A stretch of 64,000 nucleotides of DNA from Pleodorina starrii (Eukaryota; Chlorophyta; Chlorophyceae; Chlamydomonadales; Volvocaceae), in NCBI GenBank assembly GCA_030267565.1, contig BRXU01000003.1, positions 3,614,001 through 3,678,000 of the forward strand. The letters are read 5' to 3'. The translations under genes were made by a program, and so were the position numbers. The notes under the pieces are model-generated. The model was given only the letters and a program-made list of their open reading frames with translations, was not told the DNA's origin and made no database searches. Below are positions 24,225 to 36,440 of this stretch, one piece after another (position 1 is the stretch's first letter; each line of letters begins with the position of its first letter).

Positions 24225-25676
24225 TCACTCGGTAACGGTCACGGTGGTAAACAGCTCCGGGGAGGGCGGCCCCTCCAACATCGACATCGTGTTGGGCCGC
24301 TTGGACTGCTGCCCCTCTCCATGCCCGCTGCCGCCGCCGCTGCTGCTGCTGCTGCTGCCGTGGCTGGCTGCGAATTGGCTGCTCTTGGTCCATGCCTGGA
24401 AGTCCTCCTTGGTCTGCCAGTACGTCTGCGGGCAGGTCAGGGCGGGCGGGCGGGCGGGCGGGCGGATGCCACCGTCTTATCACATGCACCCAAGACCTAA
24501 GGGATGGGCGCGCAGGAGGGTATACTGCGGTGACGGCCCCGCCGTGACGAGAACAGCAGTTTCGTTCCGTCACGGGCGGCCGGACCCACGGCGCCTTTGT
24601 GCAATCAGTAGACGGGTTATCGGTAATCACGTTCAGTATCTGTTCGGGCGGGTGCTGCCCCTCCACTGGCCTGCAGCCCTTGTGGCTCCCTCCCCACAGA
24701 ATGTGTAAGCACGCGCTCCTGCCGCAGTGCCGCGCCCAGTCCCCGGTCCATTTCGAGTTCCCTTCCAGGCACTGGAGCCCCGGCCAGCCCCGGCCGCCTC
24801 CGCCAACCCCACGCGCAACCCCACCTGGCTGATGTACTTGCCGGGCACGTTCTCGCCTGTGGGCAGGCAAGCAGATAGGCAAGCCAGGAGTTCACACCAG
24901 ATACAAATCCGAATCCCGACAGCATCTTATCGTCATTGGGATGGCGAGGCGCCGTCGCCGCTCGCCGGAACAAGGATTGGCGCCCGTCAGGAATGCGGAT
25001 TGCCGACCAATGTCAGGAATGCGGATTGCTGACCAATGTGAGGCAATGCACTCGTCAACAGCACGACGCGGTACTTACAGCGCAGCATGGCGAAGCGCAC
25101 GAATCCCGGCATCTCCTTCAGGTGGCTCTCCCGGCTCTTCCACACCTGCTCGAAATCCGAAGCCGACTCGGGCTTCACCTGCAGGCAGGCGGTGATGGGG
25201 AAGGTGGAATTGGACAGAAGGAGAGTGCGAGGAGGTGGGCGAGCAAGAAGATACCGCAACGAAGGAGCGGAGACGGGTAATCTTGAGACAACCACAGCTG
25301 CGAAGTGACGACGCTGCGGGTGACTAATAGCTGGGGCATGGGCACGTCCAAACAAGAGCCGTGTGCGTGCGTGCGCCGTGCGCGTGGCCTGTGTGGCGGG
25401 TGCGTCGGAGAAATCCTGGACGCAAGGTCGGATACGTTTCACACCTTGAACACGTTGTGGACGATGTAGTAAGATGTCTGCTTCGATGTCTCCTGCGCAC
25501 GGGCGGAGCGGATGACGCGTTACGGTGTGACGAGATGGCGCAGATGAAAGCGCTGGACATCTGAAAGATAGTGGATAATAAACAGTGCCAGGAAGTGTGT
25601 TACGTACGTGCGCCGCAGCACGAGTGGCCACCGACTGCCGGTGCGGCCTTGAGGACGTTGCACGAAGCGCAAGCAT
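24225..25676 (-). CDS. ABM-fold (IsdG/LFO1-like) heme oxygenase-type protein, 5 exons
   Basis: Exons on minus: 25608-25676, 25445-25492, 25079-25178, 24825-24856, 24225-24425; 450 nt, 149 residues, all phases consistent. Residues 1-23 are basic, rich in Ala/Ser/Arg and free of acidic residues, as in an organelle transit peptide. The core has ABM features: YYIVHNVFKVKPE (first strand with an Asn), WKSRESHLKEMPGF (helix with a His), CGENVPGKYISQ, and TYWQTKEDFQAWTKS (Trp strand and last helix). Family knowledge: IsdG-type enzymes degrade heme to release iron using Asn, Trp and His, and Chlamydomonas has a low-iron-induced member, LFO1, which this resembles. A Ser/Gly stretch after FAASHG is a low-complexity loop. 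Catalytic activity is inferred; another small monooxygenase role remains possible. The gene is divergent from the helicase gene. Confidence 0.82.
24988..25039. repeat. 26-bp direct tandem duplication in an ABM-gene intron
   Basis: Two adjacent copies (24988-25013 and 25014-25039) differing at one base, inside the intron between the exons at 24825-24856 and 25079-25178. Confidence 0.9.
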
Positions 25677-26097
25677 GGTCACAGCTCGCCCAATTGCAAT
25701 AAATAAGGTCTAGCGCGTTTGTCGGGGCGTGTTAATTGGTGACAAACTTCGGCAAGCAGGAGGGAATCGCTCTGTCCCAGGGCTAACCTCCAGAGAAGTA
25801 CGGCTTCGGAGCTAGCACAATGAAGAACCGGCAACAATGTATTTGTTCACGGAGAAGAGAGAATTTGCTGAAGTGAAATGCTTAGGTGTTGGGGATTTGT
25901 TATGCACATGTTCCTAGCTTTGTTCCCCAACGTCATGTTGCGGCCTTGCCAGCTCAATGCACGGCGTCCTCATGTGCGGTAGTTTTGGTTTTTAAATTTA
26001 TTACAACTTTGAAGGAAACGAAGGTAGCTGTGCTTATCATGGCTTTTTCCTAAATGCCTCCGCTCCGGAACTGCCGGCCCACACTCTGAGACCAAGG
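25677..26097. promoter_or_regulatory. 421-bp divergent promoter region (ABM gene / helicase)
   Basis: The ABM gene starts at 25676 on minus and the helicase at 26098 on plus, so both promoters and 5' UTRs must fit here. The region is clearly more AT-rich than its surroundings, with AT-rich stretches near 25690-25715 and 25983-26010. No specific element is claimed. Confidence 0.5.
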
Positions 26098-29000
26098 ATG
26101 TTGAGGGCCGCCGGGGCCGGCGCGGCGAGCGGTTGCGTCAGCTGCAAGCTTCGTGACGTGCTGGCGGACCTGGCGGCAGCGGCAGCGGCGTCCCCGAGTG
26201 GCTGCGGCGCAGCCGCTGTAGCACAGCGTTGCTGCTGTTGCTGCTGCTGCAGCCCTTGCAGCCTCTCCGCCACCGTCCAGGCCGCCATGCTGAGCCAACC
26301 CAGCGGGCACCTCCAGAATACGGCTCCGAACCCAGGGCCGCAAAGAGGCAGTCATAACGACTGCGTCCTCATGTGCAGCGACAACTCCAGGAGAGGGCAG
26401 CAACCCGCGGGGGACAGGACATCGTCGTCAGGCCGTGCTGTGGGTGCGGCGGCCAGGGGCTGCGACGCCTCGGCAGCCCTAGCGGCGCGCCCTGTGGGGC
26501 TGCTGGCGCTGTTCGGCCGCCGTACACAGTCGTACGGGTTTTCCGCCACAGGGCTCGGCCACCCAGGCGGCGGTGGCGGCGTGCCGTATAGCGCGGTCGT
26601 CGTACGGCAGCTGGCCGGGGGGGCAGGGGCAGGGGCGGCGGAAGCTCGGGTGACGGCGGCCGAGGGCGGAGCCCCGGTCAGGGAGGCTAGTAAAGCAGCA
26701 GCGAAGGCGAAGGCGGCGGAGGTGAAGGCGAAGGCGGCGGAGGCGGCGGTGGTGGAAGCGGCGGAGGCGGAGGCGGCTCGGAAGCGGTACGCGGGTCTCA
26801 ATGAGGAGCAGCTCGCGGCGGTGCGGGACCGCTCCTCCCCCGTACTCGTCGTCAGCGCTGGCCCCGGGAGCGGCAAGACGCGCACGCTCATCGCCCGGGT
26901 AGCGGAGCTGGTACAGGTACGGGAGTCGTACACAAGCCATACGGGGCCCCGACCCGCGCCCTGCGGCTGCGAGCACTGTTTTTGGGGCTTACCGCTACAC
27001 GGGTTCTTCGCCACGCCGGGGTTGAGCCTACCTACCTACCCGAAGTCCGCGGATTTGGGAACTGGCCCCGAGCCGAGCCGGCTGGGAGGTGCTTTGTCCC
27101 GGGGCTCAGCGTAAGACAGCCCGAGTCCTCACAGCCGAGGACCTCGCGTGTCAAGCTCTTGATCAGCTGGAGGCCCCCTCGACCCATCCCCGGTCCCCGC
27201 TGGTCGCAGGTCCACGGGGTGCAGCCCCGCAACATAGCGCTGGTGACGTTCACCCGGAAGGTGGGCCCGGGAGCCGGGGGCTGGGGGGACCGCGGGGATG
27301 GGGACGTGGGACCGGGACCGAAGGGCTTTGGCTGGGGTCGGAAACCGAGGACCGTGGGGCCGGGGATCAGGGCAGAGGTGGGATGGGTGGGACGGTCCCG
27401 TGGGTCGGCTCGAATGGATCGGCGCCCTGCGGCGCTGTGCACCCGATGGCACAAGACGCTTGAGTCGGCGGCCTTGTTAATGTTAACCCTCCCGCATTGC
27501 GCGAGCTGACCTGCCGCGACCGCCTCCCACTCACTCACTCACTGGCTGGCTACCGCACTAGCGCACGCGCATGTGCACCGCGCTTGCTTTGACCCGAGCT
27601 GGGGGATTAGGAACCCCCAGGAAGGATAAGGGCAAGGGGAAGGGGAAGGGACAGATATGGCCTGCTAGGCCAAGGGCCGCTGCCCTGAAGCAGCCGCTAG
27701 GCCCCCGCCCCCGCCCCCGCCCTTCCTGCAGGCGGCCGACGAGCTGAGCAGTCGACTGCGGGAGGCGCTGGGCCCCCGGGTGGCGGAGGCGGCTTTCTCC
27801 GGAACCTTCCACTCGCTCAGCGCCAAGCTGCTCAGGTACGACCGTGTCGTACAGTATCTAACGGCACGAACATCTCTCGGTGGTGGTCTGAACACGGAGC
27901 GGTCCTCCGGCGGTCTGGGCTGCATCTTCTTGCGTGTTGGAGGCGGGGAGGATCCCAACACCCCGGGAACGCGCTGCGGCTCTTTATCGATACTCATTTA
28001 CCCCAACAACGGGTGGCTGTCCTGCTTGTGCAGTTAGCCGGGGGTCTCGTGTCGTTGAGCTACTCCGGCGCTCACGGGCGTCACGCAAAGCCCGTGTGCG
28101 CCCCGCGCGCGAACCCCGCGCCCCCGCGCCCCTGCACTACCGGTACCTCTGCTCGTCCTCCGCAGGTCGTACTTCCAATTTGCGGATCGCGCTTCGGACC
28201 CCGCCTCGCGACTGAGCTGGCTGTCGAAGGACTTTCGGATCCTCGAGGTGGGGCTTTGGATCCTGGATCCTGGATTCTGGATGGTGGGGAGCGAGGAGGG
28301 AGGGGGCAGATTTGGAGGGCGGACAGCAGCGGGCGCCGGATGGTTCAGACGGATCTGAGCAAACGGGGGAAGGAAATGGATTCCAGGCTCTGGGGACTAG
28401 ATTCTGAAAACGCGAGGGTCTAAGCCACGGCCATTGCATGGCGGGGTCTCTTTTTGTGGGCTCGTGGGATGGGGGGGGCCTGCAGCGTTTACGGGTTATC
28501 CCCGGTACTCCCCAATGCAAACTTCTATGCCAGTGCTGGTTGGTTGGTACGGCGCACGCTGCTTGTTGGGGCCCTACCCGGTACCGGTGTTCGGTTGTGC
28601 AGCACACAGCTCGTGGACACAATAACACCTTGCCGCGTGATTCCTCTTCATGCCGCTGCTGCTACTGCTGCCGATGCAACTGCTGCTGCTGCTACCGGTA
28701 CTGCCGCTACTGCTGCTGACGATGATGCGCGTGATGCCTGACACGAGCCGGTCCTAATGACGGGGGCATAGGGGCATACCGGGGGGCGACAAGGGAACCA
28801 CGTACTGTCTAGGCACAGCCCTGCTGCTTCCGGGCCCGAGATGCCGACCCTTTGCCGGACCAGGACCTGAACGTAATGATTGGCATTGGCGGGTTGACCG
28901 CTCGCCAGCCCCCACCCAGTTAAGCCCTAACCGCCGCCCGGGGGACACGACACTGATGCCCACAGGAGCAGGAGCGCGACCGGCTCATTCTGGAGGCTGT

Positions 29001-32000
29001 ACGACAGGAGGGGCAGGGAGGCCACGCGGACTCGAGCGCGGGCTCGAGCTCGGGATCGGGCTCGGGTTCCAAGCGGGGCCGAGGCCGGGGCGGGGCCAAG
29101 GACTTCAAGGTGAGGTCGGGTGAGGTGCGGTGAGGTTCGGTGTGCTGCGCCCGGGGCGTGGGCAGCTCCCTGCTGCACACGCTCGATCGGGCTGGCAGCT
29201 GGGGCTGCCTCACCTCAGCCCACGCCACTGCACCTCACCAGCGGCATGTCGCCGCCTCGCCTACCGCCTCCCACTGCCGCTGCCGCTGCCTTGTCCCCCC
29301 CTCCCCTCAGGAGCTGATCTCTTTCGTGAAGAACCGCATCGACACCACCCACGGCCTCTCCCGCCAGCAACTGGTCGCCAGCATGACTAAACTGGCGCCC
29401 TTCCACACCCGACTGGACAGAATGCTGAGGGAGCGCCAACAACGAGATGGCGCTACCAGCAGCAGTAGCAGCAGCAGCAGCGCGGTCGAGTGAGTGGGGC
29501 TACTCAGTGAAACCGCGGGTAGTGTAACGAACCGTATACCGTAGATCGTCACTTTGCCCACAAGTTGAGTATGGATCTGATCTGGGTAATGTAATTTGGG
29601 TTGGGCTGGGCTGGGCTGGTAAAGCGCGCCTACCACGCGACGTTGACTGTGTCTTCCGCCGTATGCAGCAGCAGTGGTAACGAAAGCGGAAGCGGAGCCG
29701 GCGGACGGAGCGAGCTGGAGCGGTTTCTGGCCACCCTGGAGTTGTACGACGAGCGGGTCAAGGTCAGCGGCTGCGTTGACTTTGACGACCTGGTGGGGCT
29801 GGCGGTGGCGCTGCTGCAGCAGCAGGCGGCCAGGGGGGCGGCGGCCAGGACGTTCAGGTGCGGATCGGGATGTGGGGGGGCGGGGGGCGGGCAGGCAGGC
29901 CTTGCAGCGGTGAGAGAGGCGGCGGATTTCCCCCCCCCCCTCGAGAACCGACAAGGGATGGGGTCCCGGAGCTGCTGTTGGGTCAGTGCTCCCTTGCTCC
30001 CTCCCTTGCTTGCCTGGGGGGCCGCGCTGCCGCCTCTCCCTGCTGCTGCCCTTCCCGCCCCTCCCCGTCCTCCCTTTCCTGTTTCCTCCGTCGTTGCCGC
30101 CCCTCCCCGTCCTCCCTTTCCTGTTTCCTCCGCCGCTAACGCCCTGATCCGTCCTCCTTCCCGTCCTCCCTCTCCTCCGCCACCACCCCGCTGGTCCGCC
30201 GCTCAGACACCTCCTGGTCGATGAGTTCCAGGTGGGGCGGGGCGGGACGGGGCGGGGGGGCGGGGCGGGGGACCAAACGATGTCAATGTTAATGTTAATG
30301 CTATTGATGTTTGGCCCTAAAACCCAAACATGGCGAATGTATGCGTGTACAGGCCTTGGTGCATACAAATCGCCTTACGTTTGTACGGCGTGCTGTGCTA
30401 TGCTGCGCTGTGCTGTGCTGTGCTCCTCCACTCCTCGCGTCAGCCCCAGCCCCAGCCCCAACCTACTGGCCGGGGGACACCCCGGGCTCCTCCACTCCTC
30501 CCCGCCCCCTCCCCGCCCCCTCCCGCCCCGCCCCTCAGGACACCAACCTGCCGCAGTACAGCCTGGTCCAGCTGCTGAGGTCGGAGGGTTCGGAGCTGTT
30601 CCTGGTGGGGGATCCCAACCAGTCCATCTACACCTGGAGGGGCGCACTGCCGGAGGAGGGAAGGGGGTTAGGAGGAGCAGCAGCAGCAGCAGGGACCGGA
30701 CCCGGACCCGGACCCGGGCTCGGCGGCGATCCTGGCGGCTCGGCGACGGGGCCTGAGCCGCCGGACGAAGAGTTTCTCGCGGCCGTGCCTGGCAACGGCA
30801 ACCAAGCTGCTGCCGCTGCCGCCGGCGGCCTCGCCTCCGTCGCTGGAGCCGCCGAGTCCGGGGCAGGGACCGCAGCAGCTGCCGCTGGCGCGTGTGCAAG
30901 GGAGGCTGTTGCGGCGGCGGGTGTGTCGCCGGCCGGTGTCCCCTCGGCCCCGGGACAAGATGGCTCGGGCGCGGGCTCGGGGCCGAGGCAGGGGCTGGGG
31001 CAGGGGCTGGGGCTGGAGGCGGCGGCGTCACGAGCTCCAGTGTCGGCCTTCAGCGGCACCGCCGGGACGGAGACGGTTGGGGCGGTTGGGGAGCGTGTGG
31101 GCATCCCGGGCACATCGGAGCGGTACCTGCGGCGCAACCACAGGTACGATAGGACGGGGTAGCCTGCGCTGCGCTGCGTTGCCATCGCACCTCATTGCTA
31201 TGCACACTGGCACCGTGTAGCTAATAGAGGTGCAGGTGCGAGATACGAGCGGGTTCTCGCACCTGCACCTACCTCGTTTAGCACACACCTTGATAGAGAG
31301 GTAGGTATTCGTCGCGCGTCCAGTCTCGCCTTGATGCTGGGTGGTTTTCTGTGGACCTGGGGCGGTGCGGTGCGGTGCGGTGCGGTGCGGTGGCGGAACG
31401 GACCAATGCCGTCGCACCAGCACGACGCGATCCACCGATCCATCGATTTCGGCTACGGCCCCCGCTCGAGGACCGCTCTCTATCCCTCAACGACCCCTCC
31501 CATTTGACGCAGCCGCCGTGTGATGTGTGCACCTCGGTGGTAAGGTCACAGGTGCGTTTGGCACGAATGCATGGTGAGAATGCATCGCCAGCGGCTCTCT
31601 CGGTTCTGGGTCTTCATCGTGCTTCGTTTCGGTGCGTTCAACCACCCTCCCCGCCCCCTTACTCCCAATCGCTCCTCCAACCCCCCTCCACCCCCAGGTC
31701 CCTGCCCCACATTGTTGAGGTGGCTCAACGCCTCATCAACCAGAACCAGAACACCAGCGGCCACAACAACATGATGCAGCCACCCGCGCGGCCACCAACA
31801 CCAACCTCAACCTCAATCTCACCCCCCTCCCTGGCGAACACTCCAACGCCGCCGCACCCACAGCCACAGCCACAGCCACAGCTCGAGCCGCTGCCACCAC
31901 ATCCGAGACCAGATCCGCCGCAGCCGCAGTCGCAGCCGCAGGCGGGCCATGTCCATGCGCAGGCGGGGGTGCAGGCGGGGTTTACGGTGCTGGAGTCGGT

Positions 32001-35000
32001 CCGGCCCCCGCGGCTGGGCGCTGCGGTGGCGGTGGTGACGACCGGCACTGCGCGGCAGGAGGCGGCCTGGGTGGCGGAGCAGGCGCGGCGGGTGGTGGCG
32101 GGGTCGGGTGGGGCGCTGAGGATGCGGGACGTGGCGGTCCTGTACAGACTCAACCGGCAGGTGGGTGGGTGGGTGGGGTTGGGTGGGGGGGGGTAGGTGT
32201 GGGGGGGGGGGTAGGCGGGTGGGGAGATGGGCGACGCAATGTGTTGAGCGGCGAGGGTGGCTGTGTAATGTGTGGAGCGGTGCTGTGGGGATGGGGCGGC
32301 TGCGCCGCCGCTGGGGCGTCCTTGGGGACGCGGGTCGGTGGGTCGGTGGGTCCGTGGGTCGGCCCCTGGGACAACAGTGGGGCTCACTGATGTCATGCCG
32401 GGTCGCCTCACGGATGGCGATGCGGTCGCCTCATCGCCGTACAGGCCCGGTTCCTGGAGGAGGCGCTGCAGGCCGCCGGCGTGCCGTACTGTCTGCCCAA
32501 GAGCATCCCCTTCTGGGCGGCGGAGCAGGTTCGTGACCTGGCGGCGTTTCTCCGCCTGGCGGCCGCCCCCCTGGAGTCGACCGGGCAGCTTCTGGCGCAG
32601 GTGCTGACGCGACCCAAGCGGGGAATCGACCCAAGTGAGTACGGCACGTACACTGTACGGCATTGCGCCGCCGGCGCGCGGTGGGGGTTAGTTCATCGCG
32701 GCGTGCAGCTGCAGGGGGGCGGGGTGGTGGCGGCCGCGGTGGGGTCCCCCGCCGCACTGCGCTGGCGGCGCGAGGGGCTGCTCCATTTCCTCCTGGGCCC
32801 CGGGCTGCCCTGCCTGATTTCAGTTGACCCGGCGCCGTGCGACTCGCTGCGCCACTTCCACACCAGCCCTGTGCCGTTTCCCCCGGTTTCCCTCTTCCCT
32901 CGTGAGCTCGCTTCATGCTCGCCTCGTCCTTATTGGCGAATCGCCGGCATGGATTGTCTCTCCTCGCGCCGATCTACACGCCCAACCCGCTCTGCCTGGC
33001 CCTGACCCGACCCGACCCGACCCGACCTGGTGCTCCCTCCCCGGCAGGCAGCGCGGTGCTTGCGAGGCTGAAGCGCCCCTCCTACCGGGGCTCGAACCCG
33101 GGTCGGCTGCTGTTCGGCGACATGCTGGCACCCGCAGGGCAGCAGCTGCAGCCGGCGGCACAGGCGGCGCAGATGGCGGCGCAGACACCCGGGGACGAGG
33201 TCCGTGGATGACGGCCGCATCGGAGAAATTCCGTGGGAGCTGCCGACGCCCCTCCAAGCTCTCCCGCCTATGCTTTGACTCGCCGCTCCTAGCTTGGCCC
33301 ACCTTCTTTCCTTGCCCCGACTTCGCCCGGCTGAGCTGAGCTGAGCCGACATCCGCCTCATTAGCGACATCGGTGATACAGGCCACTCTTCCCTGATAGA
33401 CCCGCCCTCCGCCCCCTGCCCCCTGGCCCCTGCCATGTGCCGTCCCGCGGTCCTCCGGGCGCTGCAGCTGCAGCCGTCCCCGCCCTCCTCCGCGCCCGCG
33501 CCCTCCTCCGCGTCGTCTTCCACCTCCACCTCCTCTTGGCGGCCGCTGCTGCTGCTGTACCCGGGCCAGCCACCCCTGGACCCCGCCCACGGCCTTCCGA
33601 CCTGGTTGGACGAGGCCGTACGGGACGTGATGGAGCTGCTGGTGCCGCCGCCGGCCGAGCACGCGCGCAACCCACCGCCCAGGAGGCCGGCGTCCGGTGC
33701 TGGTGGTGGTGGCGGTGGTGCTGGTGGTGGTGGCGGTGGTGGTGGTGGTGGTGGTGGGGAGGAGAGGTATTGTCCATTGGAGCCCGGGGCGCTGCGGCGG
33801 CCTCTGGCGTTCACTGATCTGCATCCGGACGATGACCCCTGGATGGTGCGTGTGGGTGTGTGTGGGGGGGGGGCGGGGGCGGGAGCGGGGGCGGGGTGGG
33901 GCGTGTATGGACGTCTGCTTGGCAAGTGGGGGCGGGAGTTGGGGGGTCGGTTGCAACCTGCCGCTGCCGATGCGGGGCCGAGAGATAATAATTCCCTGGC
34001 CCCGCACCTCCGCTATTTGGGCGCCACGCGCTCACCTTCACTCGTTCACCTCTCCTCAGCAGCCAAGCACGCGGCATGCGACCACGGCGGTGCGGCCTTG
34101 GTGGTGGTGAAGAGGTCCGTTTGTTGCCCGGGTGGCGCCCACCGCCTGAATGCCCACCTGCCCCTACCTGCCCACCTGCCCACCTGCCCACCTGCCCACA
34201 TGCCCACCTGCCCACATGCCCACCTGCCCACCTGCCCACCTGCCCACCTGCCCTGCCCACCTGCCCACTTGCCCACCTGCCCACCTGCCCACCTGCCCAC
34301 CTGCCCACCTGCCCACCTGCCCACCTGCCCTGCCCACCTGCCCACCTGCCCACCTGCCCACCTGCCCACCTGCCCACTTGCCCACCTGCCCACCTGCCCA
34401 CCTGCCCACCTGCCCACCTGCCCACCTGCCCACCTGCCCACCTGCCCACCTGCCCACCTGCCCCTACTTACCTGCCCCTACCTGCCCCTACCTGCTCCTA
34501 CCTACCTGCTCCTACCTACCTGCCCCTACCCCTACCTGCTCCTACCTACCTGCCCCTACCTGCCCCTACCTGCTCCTACCTACCTGCCCCTACCTGCTCC
34601 TACCTACCTGCCCCTACCTGCCCCTATCTGCTCCTACCTACCTGCCTTTACCTGCTCCTACCTACCTGCCCCTACCTGCCCCTACTTGCTCCTACCTACC
34701 TGCCCCTACCTGCCCCTACCTGCTCCTACCTACCTGCCCCTACCTGCTCCTACCTACCTGCCCCTACCTGCTCCTACCTACCTGCCCCTACCTGCTCCTA
34801 CCTACCTGCCCCTACCTGCTCCTACCTACCTGCCCCTACCTGCTCCTACCTACCTGCCCCTACCTGCCCCTACCTGCTCCTACCTACCTGCCCCTACCTG
34901 CTCCTACCTGCCCGCCTGCGTGTTGCTGTGAGGGCCTGCTGTGAGAGGCACGCTGAGCGCAAGCAGCGCCGCTTTCACAGCTCCGAAACCAACCCCCAAC

Positions 35001-36373
35001 CAACCCCAAACCTCCTTTCGCCCTCTCCCCCGCACAGCTGATTGTGGACAACGAGGCCTTCCCCGCCCCGCTGGCGCCCCCGCCACCCCTGGAGCTGTGT
35101 CAGGCGCTGGCGCTGCATCCAGGGGAGCCGGAGTACGACGGCATTGTGTAAGTTTACGGCAGCAGCAGGGGCACGTGGGGGATTAGGGCTGCTGGTGGCT
35201 GGCTGCCAGGGAGGGACGTAGGGACGTAGGTTCGATGTATTGGAGCGCCGAGCGGCGCCGGGCAGGGCGGGGCAGGGGCCTCAGATCGCTGCGGTGCACC
35301 CCTTGCCCCTGCCCTTCTCCGCAACCTCAACCCACACCTCTGCAGCCCCTGGCTCTGGCACCTTGCGCCCGTGCCGTGTGTGTGTGAGCCGGGAGCGGGA
35401 GTGCTTCCTTTTCCTGCTCGTGTGGGCCCACATCGCTCCCGAGTTTAACGCAGCTCTCCCAAGTCGGTCTGAACCCTTTCCAGCATGGTCGCATGTCATG
35501 GCCACCTGTACAGCCTTGTGTACGGCATCGTCACACACGCAGAATTCGGATCCCGCGTGCCCCTTTTTCCTGTTTTCGGTTCGTTACGCCGCCCCCCCCG
35601 GTCCCTGCTCCTGTCCCATGCTCATGCTCCTCCCCCTGCTGCTGCTGCTGCTGCTGCCCCCAGCTTCCTCCGTGACCTGGTGGTTCTCCTAAATGTGGCT
35701 CCCGCGTACGGATACGGTCCAGAGGTACGACTGGTACGGATGATTTACCATGGTGACACGGGGCAGGGAGGTTCACAATTCTTGCCGAGGCTGTTCCGGG
35801 ATAAGGAGAGGGATAAAAAGAAAATACCGCAGCGGAGACGGAGACGGCGTAAGCAAACGGACCCAAAACCCAGCACGACTTACCGAACGTTCATGTAACC
35901 TTAGAGAGAGGGAAGGTGCGCATGCGGGGCTGCGCAGCGTCAACTCCCCTCCCCCCTAACCAGCCGCGCATGCCGGTGGCGTGTCTCCCCTCGTGAGTCC
36001 TCGCGGAGTATGAGTACGGTATAAGTATACGGATGCCGTACTTCGTCTCAACGGTCAACACCAACCCCATCGAGTCCGTTGCGAAGCGACACTTTCACTT
36101 TCAAGGCTTAAGCTCAAGTGTCCTCTTCCTGCCCTGTCCTGTCCTGTCCTTTCCTTGCAGGATTTGGTCAACCTGGTGGTTCGGGCCACTGGCTACGAGA
36201 CCTGGCTGCAAATGGAGCACGGGGACCGCAAAGACCTGAGTGAGTCGGAGTGGTTGGAGAGGAAGTACGGGGGAGTGCGGGGCAGTACGGGGGAGTACGG
36301 AGGAGTATGAGTGGGTGGTAAGAAAAAGATACCGCATCAGGGTGTGTGGGTGGGTGCATTACGCCCACGTGGT

Positions 36374-36440
<67 letters not shown>

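Noticed and set aside
33080..33115. GGCTCGAACCCGGG stretch resembling a tRNA T-arm
   Set aside because: Lies inside helicase exon 12, with no matching acceptor stem or anticodon arm.
34046..34457. Gly/Arg/Trp/Gln-repeat frames on minus
   Set aside because: Antisense translation of the CCCACCTG satellite; all three frames are open because of the repeat.
33435..34931. 498-codon open frame ending in Pro/Thr/Cys/Leu repeats
   Set aside because: Only its first part is helicase exon 13. The rest is read-through of an intronic minisatellite, after a good donor at 33846.
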